Below, piece by piece: positions 44,519 to 53,583 of a stretch of DNA of 64,000 bases. The position numbers and the translations under genes were made by a program. Source of the DNA: JAAFHZ01 sp964247085 (GTDB lineage: Bacteria > Cyanobacteriota > Cyanobacteriia > Cyanobacteriales > Chamaesiphonaceae); the NCBI GenBank assembly GCA_964247085.1, contig CAXTSX010000003.1:62001-126000 (forward strand), written 5' to 3'. Positions within the stretch are counted from its first letter, which is position 1, and each line of letters starts with the position of its first letter. The notes beneath the pieces were generated by a model that made no database searches, was not told the DNA's origin, and saw only the letters and a list, made by a program, of their open reading frames with translations.

Positions 44519-45628
44519 ATGAATATTTCTAAGTTAGGGATTCTATCTGGGGTAATTGTAGCTGCCATCTTGATTTTTGTGCCCTTGTCCCATATGGCCA
44601 AGTATCAAGAGTGGGGAGATTTGACCGTTTTTGTGACCTCCGCTTTGGCGATTATTCCGCTGTCAATTGTACTCAGTACCGCCACCGAAAAAATTGCGGT
44701 AGTCACCGGACCATCGATCGGCGGCTTGGTAAATGCCGTTTTTGGCAATGCCACCGAGTTAATTTTAGCCTTGGTCGCCCTACGCGCCGGGCTAGTTGAT
44801 ATTGTGAAGTCCAGTATTACGGGCAGTATTTTGGGAGCCTTATTACTACTCCTAGGATTAGGAATGCTAACTGGTGGGCTACGTTATAAAGAACAGTCCT
44901 TCAAACCAATTTTTGCCCGCGTGAATGGGGCGTTTATGACTCTGGGAGTGACGGCGATCGCCTTACCGACTATCGTCACTGACACTTCTAATATTGTTGA
45001 TCCTTTGGCTATTCATCGCCTAGGAATGATCACGGCCACCGTATTAATTGTGCTGTATGGGCTAACTCTGTTGTTTTCGCTGAAGACCCACAGTTATCTT
45101 TACGATGTGGCCATTGCCGAATCGGACTCGGGGGCGATCGATATTGTTGCTCCAGCCGATCGAAATATGCGCTTGGGAGGCTGGATTGTGGTTTTAGCGA
45201 TCGCTTCGATAACGGTGGGTTTTGAATCCAATTTATTTGTCGAAGTAGTAGAAGAAACAACCGGACAACTAGGTATTACACCGCTGTTTACGGGGGTAAT
45301 ATTGCTACCATTAATTAGTGATGTCGCTGGCTATGTCACGATTGTGCGGCTGGCACTCAAAGATCAAATGGACTTAGCGGTCTCGACGGTGACAGGGGAT
45401 AGCTTGCTAATTACGCTCTTTATTGCCCCCGTACTAGTTTTTGTGGGGCAATGGTGGGGACAGCCGTTAGATCTCAACTTCAACCCTTTTGAGGTAGTAG
45501 CCTTAGCGATCGCCGTAACGGTAAATAATTTAATTAGTTCTGGGGGACGTTCTAATTGGTTAGATGGAGCGCTACTGTTGGCGACTTATTTTCTGTTAGG
45601 GGTGGCCTTCTACTATCACCCAGCTTAG
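44519..45628 (+). CDS. cax: Ca2+/H+ antiporter (CAX family)
   Basis: A 369-residue integral membrane protein with two inverted halves. The first carries the family motif GNATELILALVAL (a conserved Glu in the transport path) with PSIGGLVNAVF before it; the second carries SDVAGYVTIVRLA and NNLISSGGRSNWLDG. It exchanges calcium for protons to keep cytosolic Ca2+ low. Eleven hydrophobic segments can be traced. It starts exactly at the base after the ABC stop (TAA-ATG). Tandem hairpins at 45643-45707 end transcription. Confidence 0.93.
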   Translation: MNISKLGILSGVIVAAILIFVPLSHMAKYQEWGDLTVFVTSALAIIPLSIVLSTATEKIAVVTGPSIGGLVNAVFGNATELILALVALRAGLVDIVKSSITGSILGALLLLLGLGMLTGGLRYKEQSFKPIFARVNGAFMTLGVTAIALPTIVTDTSNIVDPLAIHRLGMITATVLIVLYGLTLLFSLKTHSYLYDVAIAESDSGAIDIVAPADRNMRLGGWIVVLAIASITVGFESNLFVEVVEETTGQLGITPLFTGVILLPLISDVAGYVTIVRLALKDQMDLAVSTVTGDSLLITLFIAPVLVFVGQWWGQPLDLNFNPFEVVALAIAVTVNNLISSGGRSNWLDGALLLATYFLLGVAFYYHPA

Positions 45629-45642
45629 CGTCAGGAAATTAA

Positions 45643-45712
45643 AAAGAACTGGGTCACAGCAATTTGCTGCGAGCCAGTTCTTTCAGGTATCTCTCTTTCA
45701 GATACCTTTTAC
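45643..45712. terminator. Tandem hairpins between convergent genes
   Basis: aaagaactgg and ccagttcttt (45643-45683), then aggtatc and gatacct followed by TTTT (45685-45710). They can serve both the antiporter gene and cysE. Confidence 0.8.
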
Positions 45713-45801
45713 TTAAATTCTCACTTTATAAAACATAAAGTTGAGGATCTTGTGAGGATTGTTACCAAAAATAAAATTTTGTCAGAGGATAAAGCTCTAG
45801 G

Positions 45802-46530
45802 CTAGATGCCGGAACCATCAAAGAACTGCCGAATGGCCTTATCTTGCAAGGGACAGTTGGCGGCTTGTTCCACGGGTACTCCAATCAATAATTGCTGCAC
45901 CGGTTCTACTTGTTGCATCTTGGCTTCTAAAGCTTCAATGCGATCGAGCAGCACCCGAATAACTTCAGCTTCCGAATCTGGTAAGCTACCATGCTCCAAC
46001 GGATTAACTCGTACCCCAGACTTATAGATAATTCGACCGGGAATGCCTACTACCGTACAATCCGACGGTACATCGCGCAGCACTACCGAACCAGCCCCAA
46101 TCCGGACATCATCACCAATATTTAAATTCCCTAACACCTTAGCTCCAGCACCCACAACCACATTCTTCCCAATGGTGGGGTGACGCTTGCCAGACTGTTT
46201 GCCGGTACCACCCAAAGTCACACCTTGATAAATCAAGGCATAATCACCAATAATCGCGGTTTCCCCAATAACTACGCCCATGCCGTGATCAATAAAAACA
46301 CCCCTACCAATTTGGGCACCGGGATGAATTTCAATTCCCGTTAGTCCTCGGGCGATATGCGAAATCAAACGAGGAAAGAAAGGTAATCTCGACTGGTAAA
46401 GCAAATGAGCAAAGCGATGAAAAACCAGTGCTTGTAAGCCGGGGTAGCAAAACACTACTTCTAGCCAATTACGAGCCGCAGGATCTCGCTCAAAGATGAT
46501 CTTAAAATCGGCGATCAGGTTAGAGAACAC
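45802..46530 (-). CDS. cysE: Serine O-acetyltransferase
   Basis: Makes O-acetylserine from serine and acetyl-CoA, the first step of cysteine biosynthesis. The N-terminal helical domain (IFERDPAARNWLEVVFCYPG) precedes a left-handed beta-helix of hexapeptide repeats, with the catalytic FIDHGMGVVIGETAIIGDY and HPTIGKNVVVGAGAKVLGN stretches typical for CysE. At 242 residues, length is usual for the short form. The protein ends in DKAIRQFFDGSGI. It is a single gene, convergent with the antiporter gene. Confidence 0.96.
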   Translation of the reverse strand: MFSNLIADFKIIFERDPAARNWLEVVFCYPGLQALVFHRFAHLLYQSRLPFFPRLISHIARGLTGIEIHPGAQIGRGVFIDHGMGVVIGETAIIGDYALIYQGVTLGGTGKQSGKRHPTIGKNVVVGAGAKVLGNLNIGDDVRIGAGSVVLRDVPSDCTVVGIPGRIIYKSGVRVNPLEHGSLPDSEAEVIRVLLDRIEALEAKMQQVEPVQQLLIGVPVEQAANCPLQDKAIRQFFDGSGI

Positions 46531-46629
46531 TTGCTTTTAATCCTCGATCGGTAACAGCTTAACCAGATTATTCTAGCGATTTCAGCCCAGCTTTGGAGTA
46601 GTATCATCCACACCAATCGTAAAGTTTGG

Positions 46630-47106
46630 TTAATTTTCGCTGAGGGTCAAGCTATAAGCCCAATTTTTACTAGGCTCAATGCTACCCACCCAGATCGAGT
46701 ACTCACCAGCCGCTAGACTGTCAATACTCAGACTGGCATCCTTGCGCAAGCCCGTATCATCACCACACAAAAATTGACCATTAGGCATTTTGACCACAAT
46801 GGTGGTGTCTTTGCCCCGGCTATTCACCCGCAAGTTGAGCTTGGGAAAACCTTGCTCTAGCTTCACCACATGATCGGGACTGCTGGCCGAAAAGCCCAAG
46901 CAGGGATTTTTGTTTTTATCGAACTTAGCTAGGTTACTCAGAGAATAGCTCCCACTGGTAGAACCACTGACCATCCCAGCTTGGCGCACAAACCCCGCAG
47001 ATAACTTTATTGTGGGAGAGCCAGCTTGAGCAACCGCTGGCTGGATACCGAGGGCTGCGCTGAACAGCGCGGCTGGCACCATCAATAGTTCTTTAGTCCA
47101 CATCAC
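46630..47106 (-). CDS. Secreted protein, unknown function (158 aa)
   Basis: The signal peptide ends at AVA-QA (about residue 27). The mature part is one beta-rich domain: VVKLEQGFPKLNLRVNSRGK, DTTIVVKMPNGQFLCGDD and AGEYSIWVGSIEPSKNWAYS. This layout, with the W-x-G near the end, resembles pre-peptidase C-terminal-type domains found in secreted bacterial proteins, but an exact family cannot be named. It lies 99 bases upstream of cysE on the same strand; separate transcription is likely. Confidence 0.65.
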   Translation of the reverse strand: MMWTKELLMVPAALFSAALGIQPAVAQAGSPTIKLSAGFVRQAGMVSGSTSGSYSLSNLAKFDKNKNPCLGFSASSPDHVVKLEQGFPKLNLRVNSRGKDTTIVVKMPNGQFLCGDDTGLRKDASLSIDSLAAGEYSIWVGSIEPSKNWAYSLTLSEN

Positions 47107-47341
47107 AACATTAATTCCTAAAAAGTATTTGAGATAGAAGTGGTAGGATGCACGGTCTTAAAATTGCGATCAAATATTTCCATCATGAAAATCACTAATG
47201 AAATTAATAGCCGCTGGGTGGATGCTCTGATAGTAAACATGTCTATAAAAAAGTTCAAAAAGTTCCAGGTGAACTAATACTTTTTGGTTAAAAACTAATG
47301 TGGGCTAAAATCAGAGGAGTTCCAAAATTTTTTCTGAGCTT

Positions 47342-47686
47342 ATGAATGCACCTTTCAATGAAATAACTGTCACTGATTTGGCCGCTAAATTAGCCGATTC
47401 AGACCAAAATTACCAATTTGTGGATGTGCGAGAACCGCAGGAACTGGCTCTGGCTAGTTTGCCCCAGTTTACGAACTTGCCTTTAAGTGAGAATGCTCAA
47501 TGGTCAGTAGATATCCATCAAAGACTAGAGGCCACCACTGAGACGATCGTACTTTGTCATCATGGAATGCGATCGGCACAAATGTGTGGTTGGCTAGCTA
47601 GTCAAGGATTTACCAATCTGCACAATGTGATTGGCGGAATTGCGGCCTATGCCCAGTTAGTAGATAATTCCATACCTCAGTATTAA
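47342..47686 (+). CDS. Rhodanese-like sulfurtransferase
   Basis: A single rhodanese domain of 114 residues. The active-site loop is CHHGMRS with the catalytic C72, the same six-residue loop as single-domain GlpE-like proteins. The N-terminal FVDVREPQELALASLPQFTN is the family's CH2A motif with the usual DVRE. It would transfer sulfane sulfur to cyanide or thioredoxin-type acceptors in the cytoplasm. It is 100 bases upstream of hrcA on the same strand. Confidence 0.92.
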   Translation: MNAPFNEITVTDLAAKLADSDQNYQFVDVREPQELALASLPQFTNLPLSENAQWSVDIHQRLEATTETIVLCHHGMRSAQMCGWLASQGFTNLHNVIGGIAAYAQLVDNSIPQY

Positions 47687-47786
47687 TCAATAGATTAAGT
47701 GATTTTGTATACCAAAGTCGCCACGATCCCTGCATAATACTTGAATTACTTCTGCTCAAATTCTCTGACATCATCTTAAAGTCTTC

Positions 47787-48857
47787 ATGAATTTAAACCA
47801 GCGCCAGCAACAAATTTTATGGGCCACTGTCCGTCAATATATTGCCACAGCTGAACCAGTTGGTTCTAAGGCGCTGGTGGAAGAATACAATCTTCAGGTC
47901 AGCGCCGCCACAATTCGGAACAGCTTTACCATCTTGGAAAAAGCTGGCTTGCTCTACCAACCCCATACCTCCGCTGGTCGAGTACCTTCCGATTCTGGCT
48001 ATCGCTTGTATGTTGACAGGTTACTCCAGACTGATCTGGCCGCTGGCAAACAGGCCGAGCAACAACTATCCAGCCAGCTGGATTGGGAAAGGTGGAGTTT
48101 AGAAGCCTTGCTGCGCGGTGCTGCCCAGATTTTAGCCACCCTGAGTGGCTATATTGCCATTATTACTCCACCCGAAACCAATCACCTAACAGTGCGTCAT
48201 CTGCAGTTGGTGCCGATTGAACCTCATCAGTTAATGATAATTGTGGTGATGGATTCTTACCAAAGTCAATCTTTGCTGGTAGATATTCCATCTACCAATG
48301 ATGACGCGCTGGCAGTTGTCGCTGAACTGGATGTTTTATCTAACTTTTTGAATAGTCAAATGCGCGGTCGATCGATCGCTGAACTGGTGGACTGGGATTG
48401 GAGCGAGTTGCATCAACGCTTTCCCAGCTATGCTTTGGTGATCGATCGTCTGTTAACTTTTTTGCAGCGCCAAATGGGTACCAGCAAAAGCACTCAAGTA
48501 ATGATGCGCGGTTTCTCAGAAGTATTAAGGCAACCTGAGTTTTCGGAGTTAGAGCAAGTCAAAACCTTACTGCAGCTGTTAGAAGCAGAGCCAGAGCAAA
48601 TTGGACAAATGATTTTGGCAGCCGGAGATATTGCTGGAGTCAAGTCCGAACGTTTGTCAGTGCGGATTGGCACCGAAAATTCTTGGGAACCTATGCACAT
48701 CTGTACTTTAATTTCTAGCACCTATGGTCAAAATGAATTATCCGTAGGCAGTGTTAGTTTATTGGGACCCAAACGGATGCTGTACGAGAATGCAATTCCC
48801 TTGGTCCAAGCAACCGCTGATTATATTTCGGAAGCTTTATCTGGGTCAAAAATTTAG
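47787..48857 (+). CDS. hrcA: Heat-inducible transcription repressor HrcA
   Basis: A 356-residue HrcA: winged helix at the N-terminus (LNQRQQQILWATVRQYIATA, EPVGSKAL, VSAATIRNSF, LYQPHTSAGRVPSDSGYR) and the C-terminal domain with DIAGVKSERLSVRIGTEN and LGPKRMLYENAIPLV. It normally represses groESL and dnaK operons at CIRCE elements. No CIRCE element was found in this window, so its targets lie elsewhere. Its end overlaps the convergent rph gene by 4 bp. Confidence 0.95.
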   Translation: MNLNQRQQQILWATVRQYIATAEPVGSKALVEEYNLQVSAATIRNSFTILEKAGLLYQPHTSAGRVPSDSGYRLYVDRLLQTDLAAGKQAEQQLSSQLDWERWSLEALLRGAAQILATLSGYIAIITPPETNHLTVRHLQLVPIEPHQLMIIVVMDSYQSQSLLVDIPSTNDDALAVVAELDVLSNFLNSQMRGRSIAELVDWDWSELHQRFPSYALVIDRLLTFLQRQMGTSKSTQVMMRGFSEVLRQPEFSELEQVKTLLQLLEAEPEQIGQMILAAGDIAGVKSERLSVRIGTENSWEPMHICTLISSTYGQNELSVGSVSLLGPKRMLYENAIPLVQATADYISEALSGSKI

Positions 48858-49579
48858 AGCTGATTCAGCGCCTTTTGTTGCGCAACAAAGAAATCATTGA
48901 TGCCTTTTTCCGCCAAATCTAATAATTTATTGAGTTGCTGGCGGCTAAAACTCTCGGTTTCAGCGGTGCCTTGGACTTCGATCAGCTGTTGCTGGTCGTT
49001 CATTACCACATTGAAATCCACGCTGGCTGCCACATCTTCGGGGTAATTCAAATCCAAACAGGCTTGGCCATCGACTAAACCTACGGAGACAGCGGCTACT
49101 TGATGCCGCAGTGGGGATTCTTTCATAGAGCCTTCCGTGATTAATCGATCGATCGCCCGTGCCAAGGCCACATAGCCGCCGGTAATAGCCGTTGTGCGGG
49201 TACCCGCATCGGCCTGCAAGACATCGGCATCCACGATGATAGTTCTCTCGCCCAGGGCTTGCATATCCAGGCTCGATCGTAAGCTGCGGCCAATCAGTCT
49301 TTGAATTTCTTGGGTACGACCTGACAGCTTCATTAATTCTCGTTCTTGGCGTTGGGGCGTGGCTCCGGGCAACATCCGGTATTCGGCAGTTAACCAACCC
49401 TGACCACTGCCTAACAAAAATTTAGGAACTTCATTTTTGATGGTGACGGTGATTAATACTTGGGTTTGGCCACAGCGGGTCAGCACTGAGCTGGTCGCAA
49501 AACTGGTATAGTCAAGCTGGAAAGAAATCGGGCGGATATCGTCAAAAGCCCGAGCATCGTGGCGTTTTTCCAGGGGCAT
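48854..49579 (-). CDS. rph: Ribonuclease PH
   Basis: A 241-residue phosphorolytic exoribonuclease that trims tRNA 3' ends. Family motifs include PLEKRHDARAFDDIRPISFQ, VLTRCGQTQVLITVTI, ELMKLSGRTQEIQRLIGRSL, and DADVLQADAGTRTTAITGGY. Length and order are as expected. The ATG at 49579 gives the standard start. It overlaps hrcA by four bases, tail to tail. Confidence 0.96.
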   Translation of the reverse strand: MPLEKRHDARAFDDIRPISFQLDYTSFATSSVLTRCGQTQVLITVTIKNEVPKFLLGSGQGWLTAEYRMLPGATPQRQERELMKLSGRTQEIQRLIGRSLRSSLDMQALGERTIIVDADVLQADAGTRTTAITGGYVALARAIDRLITEGSMKESPLRHQVAAVSVGLVDGQACLDLNYPEDVAASVDFNVVMNDQQQLIEVQGTAETESFSRQQLNKLLDLAEKGINDFFVAQQKALNQL

Positions 49580-49765
49580 GGCGATCGGGTAGAAAGTTTC
49601 AAGGCTCTATTCTAGTCGATCAATCTCCGAAAAAAAAGACCTTGACGGATCCAGATATTTAGTGTTTCATTATGAGTTCGACTGGTAAAACACGCTATAT
49701 AGATGGTGCATACCAAGTATTTATACGTGCTACTTTGTCCCACGATCTCACACTAAACAGTGCAT

Positions 49766-50233
49766 ATGATTGCCCAAATAAATCAGTTCAGTGCTAGTAC
49801 TTCCGACCGCACAGTGATCAAGCCAGCGAATAGCAGCCAAATTATCGGTGCAGCATTGCAAGCTGCGGCTGCTGGGCGACGGGTTTTGGTTGTGCAATTT
49901 CTCAAAGGCGGTTTGCATCAAGGTCAAAACCATATGGTAAACCTGGCTCAAAACTTGGATTGGCTCAGGTCGGACTTAATGCGCCACTTTACGGGGGGCG
50001 AGTTAAGCGACCCAGAGGCTCAATCTTTGGCCAGTCTGTGGCAACATGCCTTGCAATTAATTCGATCGCTAGAATATCAACTCGTGGTCTTGGAGGATCT
50101 CCAGGATCTAGTGCAGATGGGGGCGATCGAGCAAGCTGAAGTGGAACAATTATTACGGACGCTACCGGCTTCGGTAGAAGTCGTCATTCCGGGCATTACG
50201 GCTGGTCAGGTAGCTGAACTCCAGGCTTCTTAA
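49766..50233 (+). CDS. CobO/BtuR-like protein lacking its P-loop
   Basis: A 155-residue protein resembling corrinoid adenosyltransferases: IIGAALQAAAAGRRVLVVQF and LKGG match the segment that follows the Walker A loop in CobO, and YQLVVLEDLQDLVQMGAIEQ matches the later Walker B region. The expected G-x-x-x-x-GKT loop before AALQAAAAG is replaced by VIKPANSSQ, so ATP binding of the usual type is unlikely. It is found in cyanobacteria as a P-loop-like family; function unknown. The ATG at 49766 follows a GTG alternative at 49760. Confidence 0.7.
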   Translation: MIAQINQFSASTSDRTVIKPANSSQIIGAALQAAAAGRRVLVVQFLKGGLHQGQNHMVNLAQNLDWLRSDLMRHFTGGELSDPEAQSLASLWQHALQLIRSLEYQLVVLEDLQDLVQMGAIEQAEVEQLLRTLPASVEVVIPGITAGQVAELQAS

Positions 50234-50258
50234 CTTCTTTATTGCCTTCATTACTCAG

Positions 50259-50284
50259 CCCCTCTTGCTTCATTGAAAGAGGGG
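50259..50284. terminator. Hairpin between convergent genes
   Basis: Arms cccctctt (50259-50266) and aagagggg (50277-50284) lie between the CobO-like gene and ndhO. There is no T-run, so it is only a candidate. Confidence 0.45.
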
Positions 50285-50338
50285 TTGATCGTAAGAATAA
50301 CTTCCTTGCTGGCTTACCCCTTCATCAAATTGCATTTT

Positions 50339-50554
50339 TCAGGCAAAAGCAGCTAGTTGATCGAGCCGCAGCCAAACATTCGGTGTAGATACCGCCGTAA
50401 ACTTGACCAGGGCGTAATCACCGCGTACTTCCAATATTTCGCCCTTAGTTTTAAAAATATAATCACTGAAGCGGCTATCACTAGCCTGAGCCTCTAGGCT
50501 ATTTGCCAATTTATCGGCCACCGCACACACAAAATCGCCTTTTTTAACAGCCAT
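50339..50554 (-). CDS. ndhO: NAD(P)H-quinone oxidoreductase subunit O
   Basis: A 71-residue protein specific to cyanobacterial and chloroplast NDH-1. It reads MAVKKGDFVCAVADKLANSL, SDYIFKTKGEILEVRGDYAL and TPNVWLRLDQLAAF, the characteristic order of this short subunit, which has an SH3-like fold. NdhO is part of the membrane-arm-associated domain of the complex in thylakoids and is linked to cyclic electron flow. It stands next to mutM (45 bases downstream of its start) with no clear functional relation. Confidence 0.95.
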   Translation of the reverse strand: MAVKKGDFVCAVADKLANSLEAQASDSRFSDYIFKTKGEILEVRGDYALVKFTAVSTPNVWLRLDQLAAFA

Positions 50555-50599
50555 AATTTCCCACCAAAATCTGTCCCCACTAGTTTAGCTCAATGCTGA

Positions 50600-51445
50600 T
50601 TACTGCTGACAAGTGGGGCAGTAGTGAGTACCCCGGCCAGCAGCTCTAATTTTGACAATCACCGTGCCACATGTCCGACAGGGTTCGCCCTGGCGGTTAT
50701 AAACCCAGGCTAACCCGGCATAATTGCCATTGGTACCCTGAACATTGAGGTAGTTGCTAAAGGTAGTGCCCCCGGCCGCGATCGAATCCTGCAAAACCTG
50801 AATAATTGCCAACCGCAAAGCCTTAATCTGGGACTCTTGCAGATCGTTGGTAGTAATAGTCGGTTGAATTCCGCTCAAAAACAGCGCTTCATCGGCATAG
50901 ATATTGCCCACCCCGGCCACCACGCTTTGGTCTAGAATAGCGGCCTTAATTTGGCGTTTGGAGCGCTGCAATCGATCGATAAAGTAGGGCAGACTAAACT
51001 CCGAGCTTAACGGTTCAGGACCCAGCTTACCCAATCCACCAATGATTAATTCTGGTTGTTCGGTGTCTGATAGCCACCACATTTTGCCAAAGGTACGCTG
51101 ATCGATAAAACGCAATTCTTGACCCTGGGGCATCAAAAATCTGACGCGGGCATGTTTCTCTAGTTCTTGGGGTTCTGTTAGCCACAATAATTGGCCAGTC
51201 ATCCGTAAATGTACTCCCAACCAGCCACGCGGTGACTGGTCGGCATTCACGCATTTTGCGAGCAAATATTTGCCTCGGCGTTGCCATTCTTGAAACACAG
51301 CTCCGGTCAGACCGCTAATAAAATCTGGTACTTCCGGGTAAGCAATCGTACTGGCACGCAGTACTTCTACCTGAGCGATCGATTGATCGATACTAAACTG
51401 CTGCAATCCCCGTCGGACGGTTTCTACTTCTGGTAATTCGGGCAT
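50600..51445 (-). CDS. mutM: Formamidopyrimidine-DNA glycosylase
   Basis: Removes 8-oxoguanine and other oxidised purines from DNA. After Met removal, P2 is the catalytic nucleophile in MPELPEVETVRRGL; RGKYLLAKC contributes the conserved Lys. The helix-two-turn-helix QSVVAGVGNIYADEALFLSG is present, and the zinc finger CRTCGTVIVKIRAAGRGTHY then CPTC closes the protein. Length of 281 residues is normal. It probably forms a unit with psaE and flanking genes, though a hairpin lies between them. Confidence 0.96.
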   Translation of the reverse strand: MPELPEVETVRRGLQQFSIDQSIAQVEVLRASTIAYPEVPDFISGLTGAVFQEWQRRGKYLLAKCVNADQSPRGWLGVHLRMTGQLLWLTEPQELEKHARVRFLMPQGQELRFIDQRTFGKMWWLSDTEQPELIIGGLGKLGPEPLSSEFSLPYFIDRLQRSKRQIKAAILDQSVVAGVGNIYADEALFLSGIQPTITTNDLQESQIKALRLAIIQVLQDSIAAGGTTFSNYLNVQGTNGNYAGLAWVYNRQGEPCRTCGTVIVKIRAAGRGTHYCPTCQQ

Positions 51446-51462
51446 GAACTAATCACAAATAA

Positions 51463-51496
51463 GGCCAGAGTTATTAAATCATTAACGACTCTGACC
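51463..51496 (-). terminator. Candidate terminator after psaE
   Basis: ggccagagt (51463-51471) and actctgacc (51488-51496) form a nine-pair stem with one G-U pair, 24 bases beyond the psaE stop. The following bases are only moderately T-rich. Confidence 0.6.
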
Positions 51497-51519
51497 TGGG
51501 AAGTAGATAGTCCAGCGAA

Positions 51520-51792
51520 TTAGCCTTCAGCTTTAGGAGCTGGAGCTTTGGCAGCGGGAGCCTTAGCAGCGGCTTTGGCTGGCGCTCCTACCTCAGTTAA
51601 TTCACTAACTGCAAAATTATTGGTATTAATACCAGTAGCACTGCCACTGAAACCGTTGTAATTAACTTTTTCAAACCGAACAATAACGTTATATTTGATG
51701 CCGCTTTGGTCGATGGAGGCAACGGTGCCAACATCATTGAACCAGTAAGACTCTTTGCGCAAAACTCGCACTGTAGAACCGCGTTGTATCAT
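51520..51792 (-). CDS. psaE: Photosystem I reaction center subunit IV (PsaE)
   Basis: The 90-residue stromal subunit of photosystem I that helps ferredoxin docking and cyclic flow. The conserved SH3-like core is seen as MIQRGSTVRVLRKESYWFND, VGTVASIDQSGIKYNVIVRF and TNNFAVSELTEVG. The C-terminal tail is an Ala/Lys/Pro-rich extension (KAAAKAPAAKAPAPKAEG) not present in all species. Transcription likely starts within the 81-base gap from the 51874 gene. A candidate terminator follows. Confidence 0.98.
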   Translation of the reverse strand: MIQRGSTVRVLRKESYWFNDVGTVASIDQSGIKYNVIVRFEKVNYNGFSGSATGINTNNFAVSELTEVGAPAKAAAKAPAAKAPAPKAEG

Positions 51793-51873
51793 AACCGCTT
51801 TTTTGATGAAGTTTATACCGTCCAGATTACTACCCTAACTGGTGGCACAGAACTATTTAAACTTTAAGTTTTA

Positions 51874-52101
51874 TTAAAGATCGCTGGTTTTGGTGGTGCT
51901 CAAAGCCACCACACTCAGAGTGGTAAAGACTGGTAGTGCTAGTTTTGGGCCAATTGCTGAGCCCGATATAATGCAAGCAGCGAGCGCCGTGACCGCATAT
52001 TTTTTGCGCCCTTGATGGCGGGCGATCGAAAAGGGAATTAGTCCCAGCAAACCACCCACAACGGTGCCAAAACCAATCAAGTGTTCAACAGAGTCAGGCA
52101 T
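51874..52101 (-). CDS. Small hypothetical membrane protein (75 aa)
   Basis: Two predicted membrane segments at about 8-25 (IGFGTVVGGLLGLIPFSIA) and 36-68 (VTALAACIISGSAIGPKLAL and FTTLSVVALS), separated by a short basic loop RHQGRKK. Only about 75 residues, so no domain is evident. The ATG at 52101 and stop at 51874 are on the same strand as psaE. Function unknown; conservation was not tested. Confidence 0.6.
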   Translation of the reverse strand: MPDSVEHLIGFGTVVGGLLGLIPFSIARHQGRKKYAVTALAACIISGSAIGPKLALPVFTTLSVVALSTTKTSDL

Positions 52102-52213
52102 GGTGGTATTCCTCGGATTTTACGGTGAGATACATGGCAGTGCTTACAAATTAAAATGCCCAGAATATCGACTATTTCATCAGAGGCAAGTTCAAAACAG
52201 TAATGCTAATAAA

Positions 52214-53416
52214 CTAGTCTCGCTTATGATACACGGGCTGAGTAACGATTTTACGGATGGCTTGCAAGCTTTCTGGATCATCATTCAGCAGAGTGACATA
52301 GGCTTCGCCCGGAGTTTTTATTTCACTAGATAGCTCCTCTAAGAAATCTTGTTTCTTTTGGAATGTAGAAATTTGCTGTCGATCGAACACAATACCTAAT
52401 TGATAAGTATTTATGACTGGCACAGATTTAATGGACGCAATTTTCAATAAATAAGTCGCTTGAATTGCCGCATAGCTAGGCAGCTGCTGCACAATCTCCG
52501 CCACTTGCTGATCATCTAAATCATGTGCTTCGTAAGCAACTTCAGTACTAGTCAAATTCTCAGTAGCGATGGGAATTGCCAATTTCAATTGCTGATATTC
52601 TGTGGGTGACAGAATACTAGTTTCTACCTCTTGAATTTGAAGTTGACCTTTTTTGTCCACCATTGTGGAGTTGATCGAGAGCAATACTTCCTGGTGCTTA
52701 GAGTCGTCCACTGTTTTAGTGTAAAGCTCTAAACTCCCTGCTTCTACTTTCTGGATTTGAGTGTTAATTAGTGCACCAGCCTCGGAAAAATGTGGGATTT
52801 TAATTAATACTAAGAATCTATTCATTGCCGCCGGTTCTACATTACCCCAACGAGTTTTCAAGTGATACCAATCATTAGAACTCTCGCAAAAAGCCTCAGC
52901 AGCCATCGCTCGTGGAATAGATATTACTAAGTAAGAAATAATTGCTAATTCTACTAACCAATAGATTTTAGTGCCAACTTCACCCATATTTTTGATGTTA
53001 TAACGACCAATCCGCACCACACCCAAACCGTTTTGATCTGATATCGGAGTTTTATTAGCCGCTGTACTAGCGCCAGCGGTTTGGGTCTGAGAAATTTGGT
53101 GGCGAGACTCCATAAATTCTAGCCCCCGCACTGTACCAAAAATGGTTAACCCAGTTAGTAGTCCAAAAAGGCTCGCCACTAAAGGATTGCGGACTTTTCC
53201 AGATTGAACCGCCCATTTCATGATGGCGCCCCCCATGGAACCCATCCCGATCGGAAAGAGAATAATTAGATAAAAGAGCAGTGCTATCAGATAAGTAATA
53301 CCGCCCACCGCCGCACCACCCACCAGAGCAGCTAGCGTCATTTTGAGGAGGCCACTCCTCGGAACTATATTGCTCGACTGATAAGATTTCATAGATATTG
53401 ATACCCAGTTGGCCAA
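52214..53416 (-). CDS. Hypothetical membrane protein (400 aa)
   Basis: Three or four membrane segments in the first half: TLAALVGGAAVGGITYLIAL with LFYLIILFPIG, then LVASLFGLLTGLTIFGTVRG, then YWLVELAIISYLVISIPRAM. The second half is soluble and repeats TEYQQLKLAIPIATENL and ESLQAIRKIVTQ-like alpha/beta elements. Alternative start ATG at 53392 (MKSYQSSN). No family is recognised; neighbours give no hint. Confidence 0.6.
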   Translation of the reverse strand: MANWVSISMKSYQSSNIVPRSGLLKMTLAALVGGAAVGGITYLIALLFYLIILFPIGMGSMGGAIMKWAVQSGKVRNPLVASLFGLLTGLTIFGTVRGLEFMESRHQISQTQTAGASTAANKTPISDQNGLGVVRIGRYNIKNMGEVGTKIYWLVELAIISYLVISIPRAMAAEAFCESSNDWYHLKTRWGNVEPAAMNRFLVLIKIPHFSEAGALINTQIQKVEAGSLELYTKTVDDSKHQEVLLSINSTMVDKKGQLQIQEVETSILSPTEYQQLKLAIPIATENLTSTEVAYEAHDLDDQQVAEIVQQLPSYAAIQATYLLKIASIKSVPVINTYQLGIVFDRQQISTFQKKQDFLEELSSEIKTPGEAYVTLLNDDPESLQAIRKIVTQPVYHKRD

Positions 53417-53583
53417 CTGTTGTAACTGCCGACATGATCTTCGTTTAAGTTTTTAGACCCTGAGGGACAGTCATTGTGCCCAGACAACATTATTTTGATT
53501 AGTCTGGGGAAAGTGTTTACACCATTTTAGAATATCAAACAGAATTCCTATCGATCGAACAACGGCAAAGCTCTTGGACTACT

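Noticed and set aside
47687..47786. CIRCE element ahead of hrcA
   Set aside because: No TTAGCACTC/GAGTGCTAA pair is present in the upstream region.
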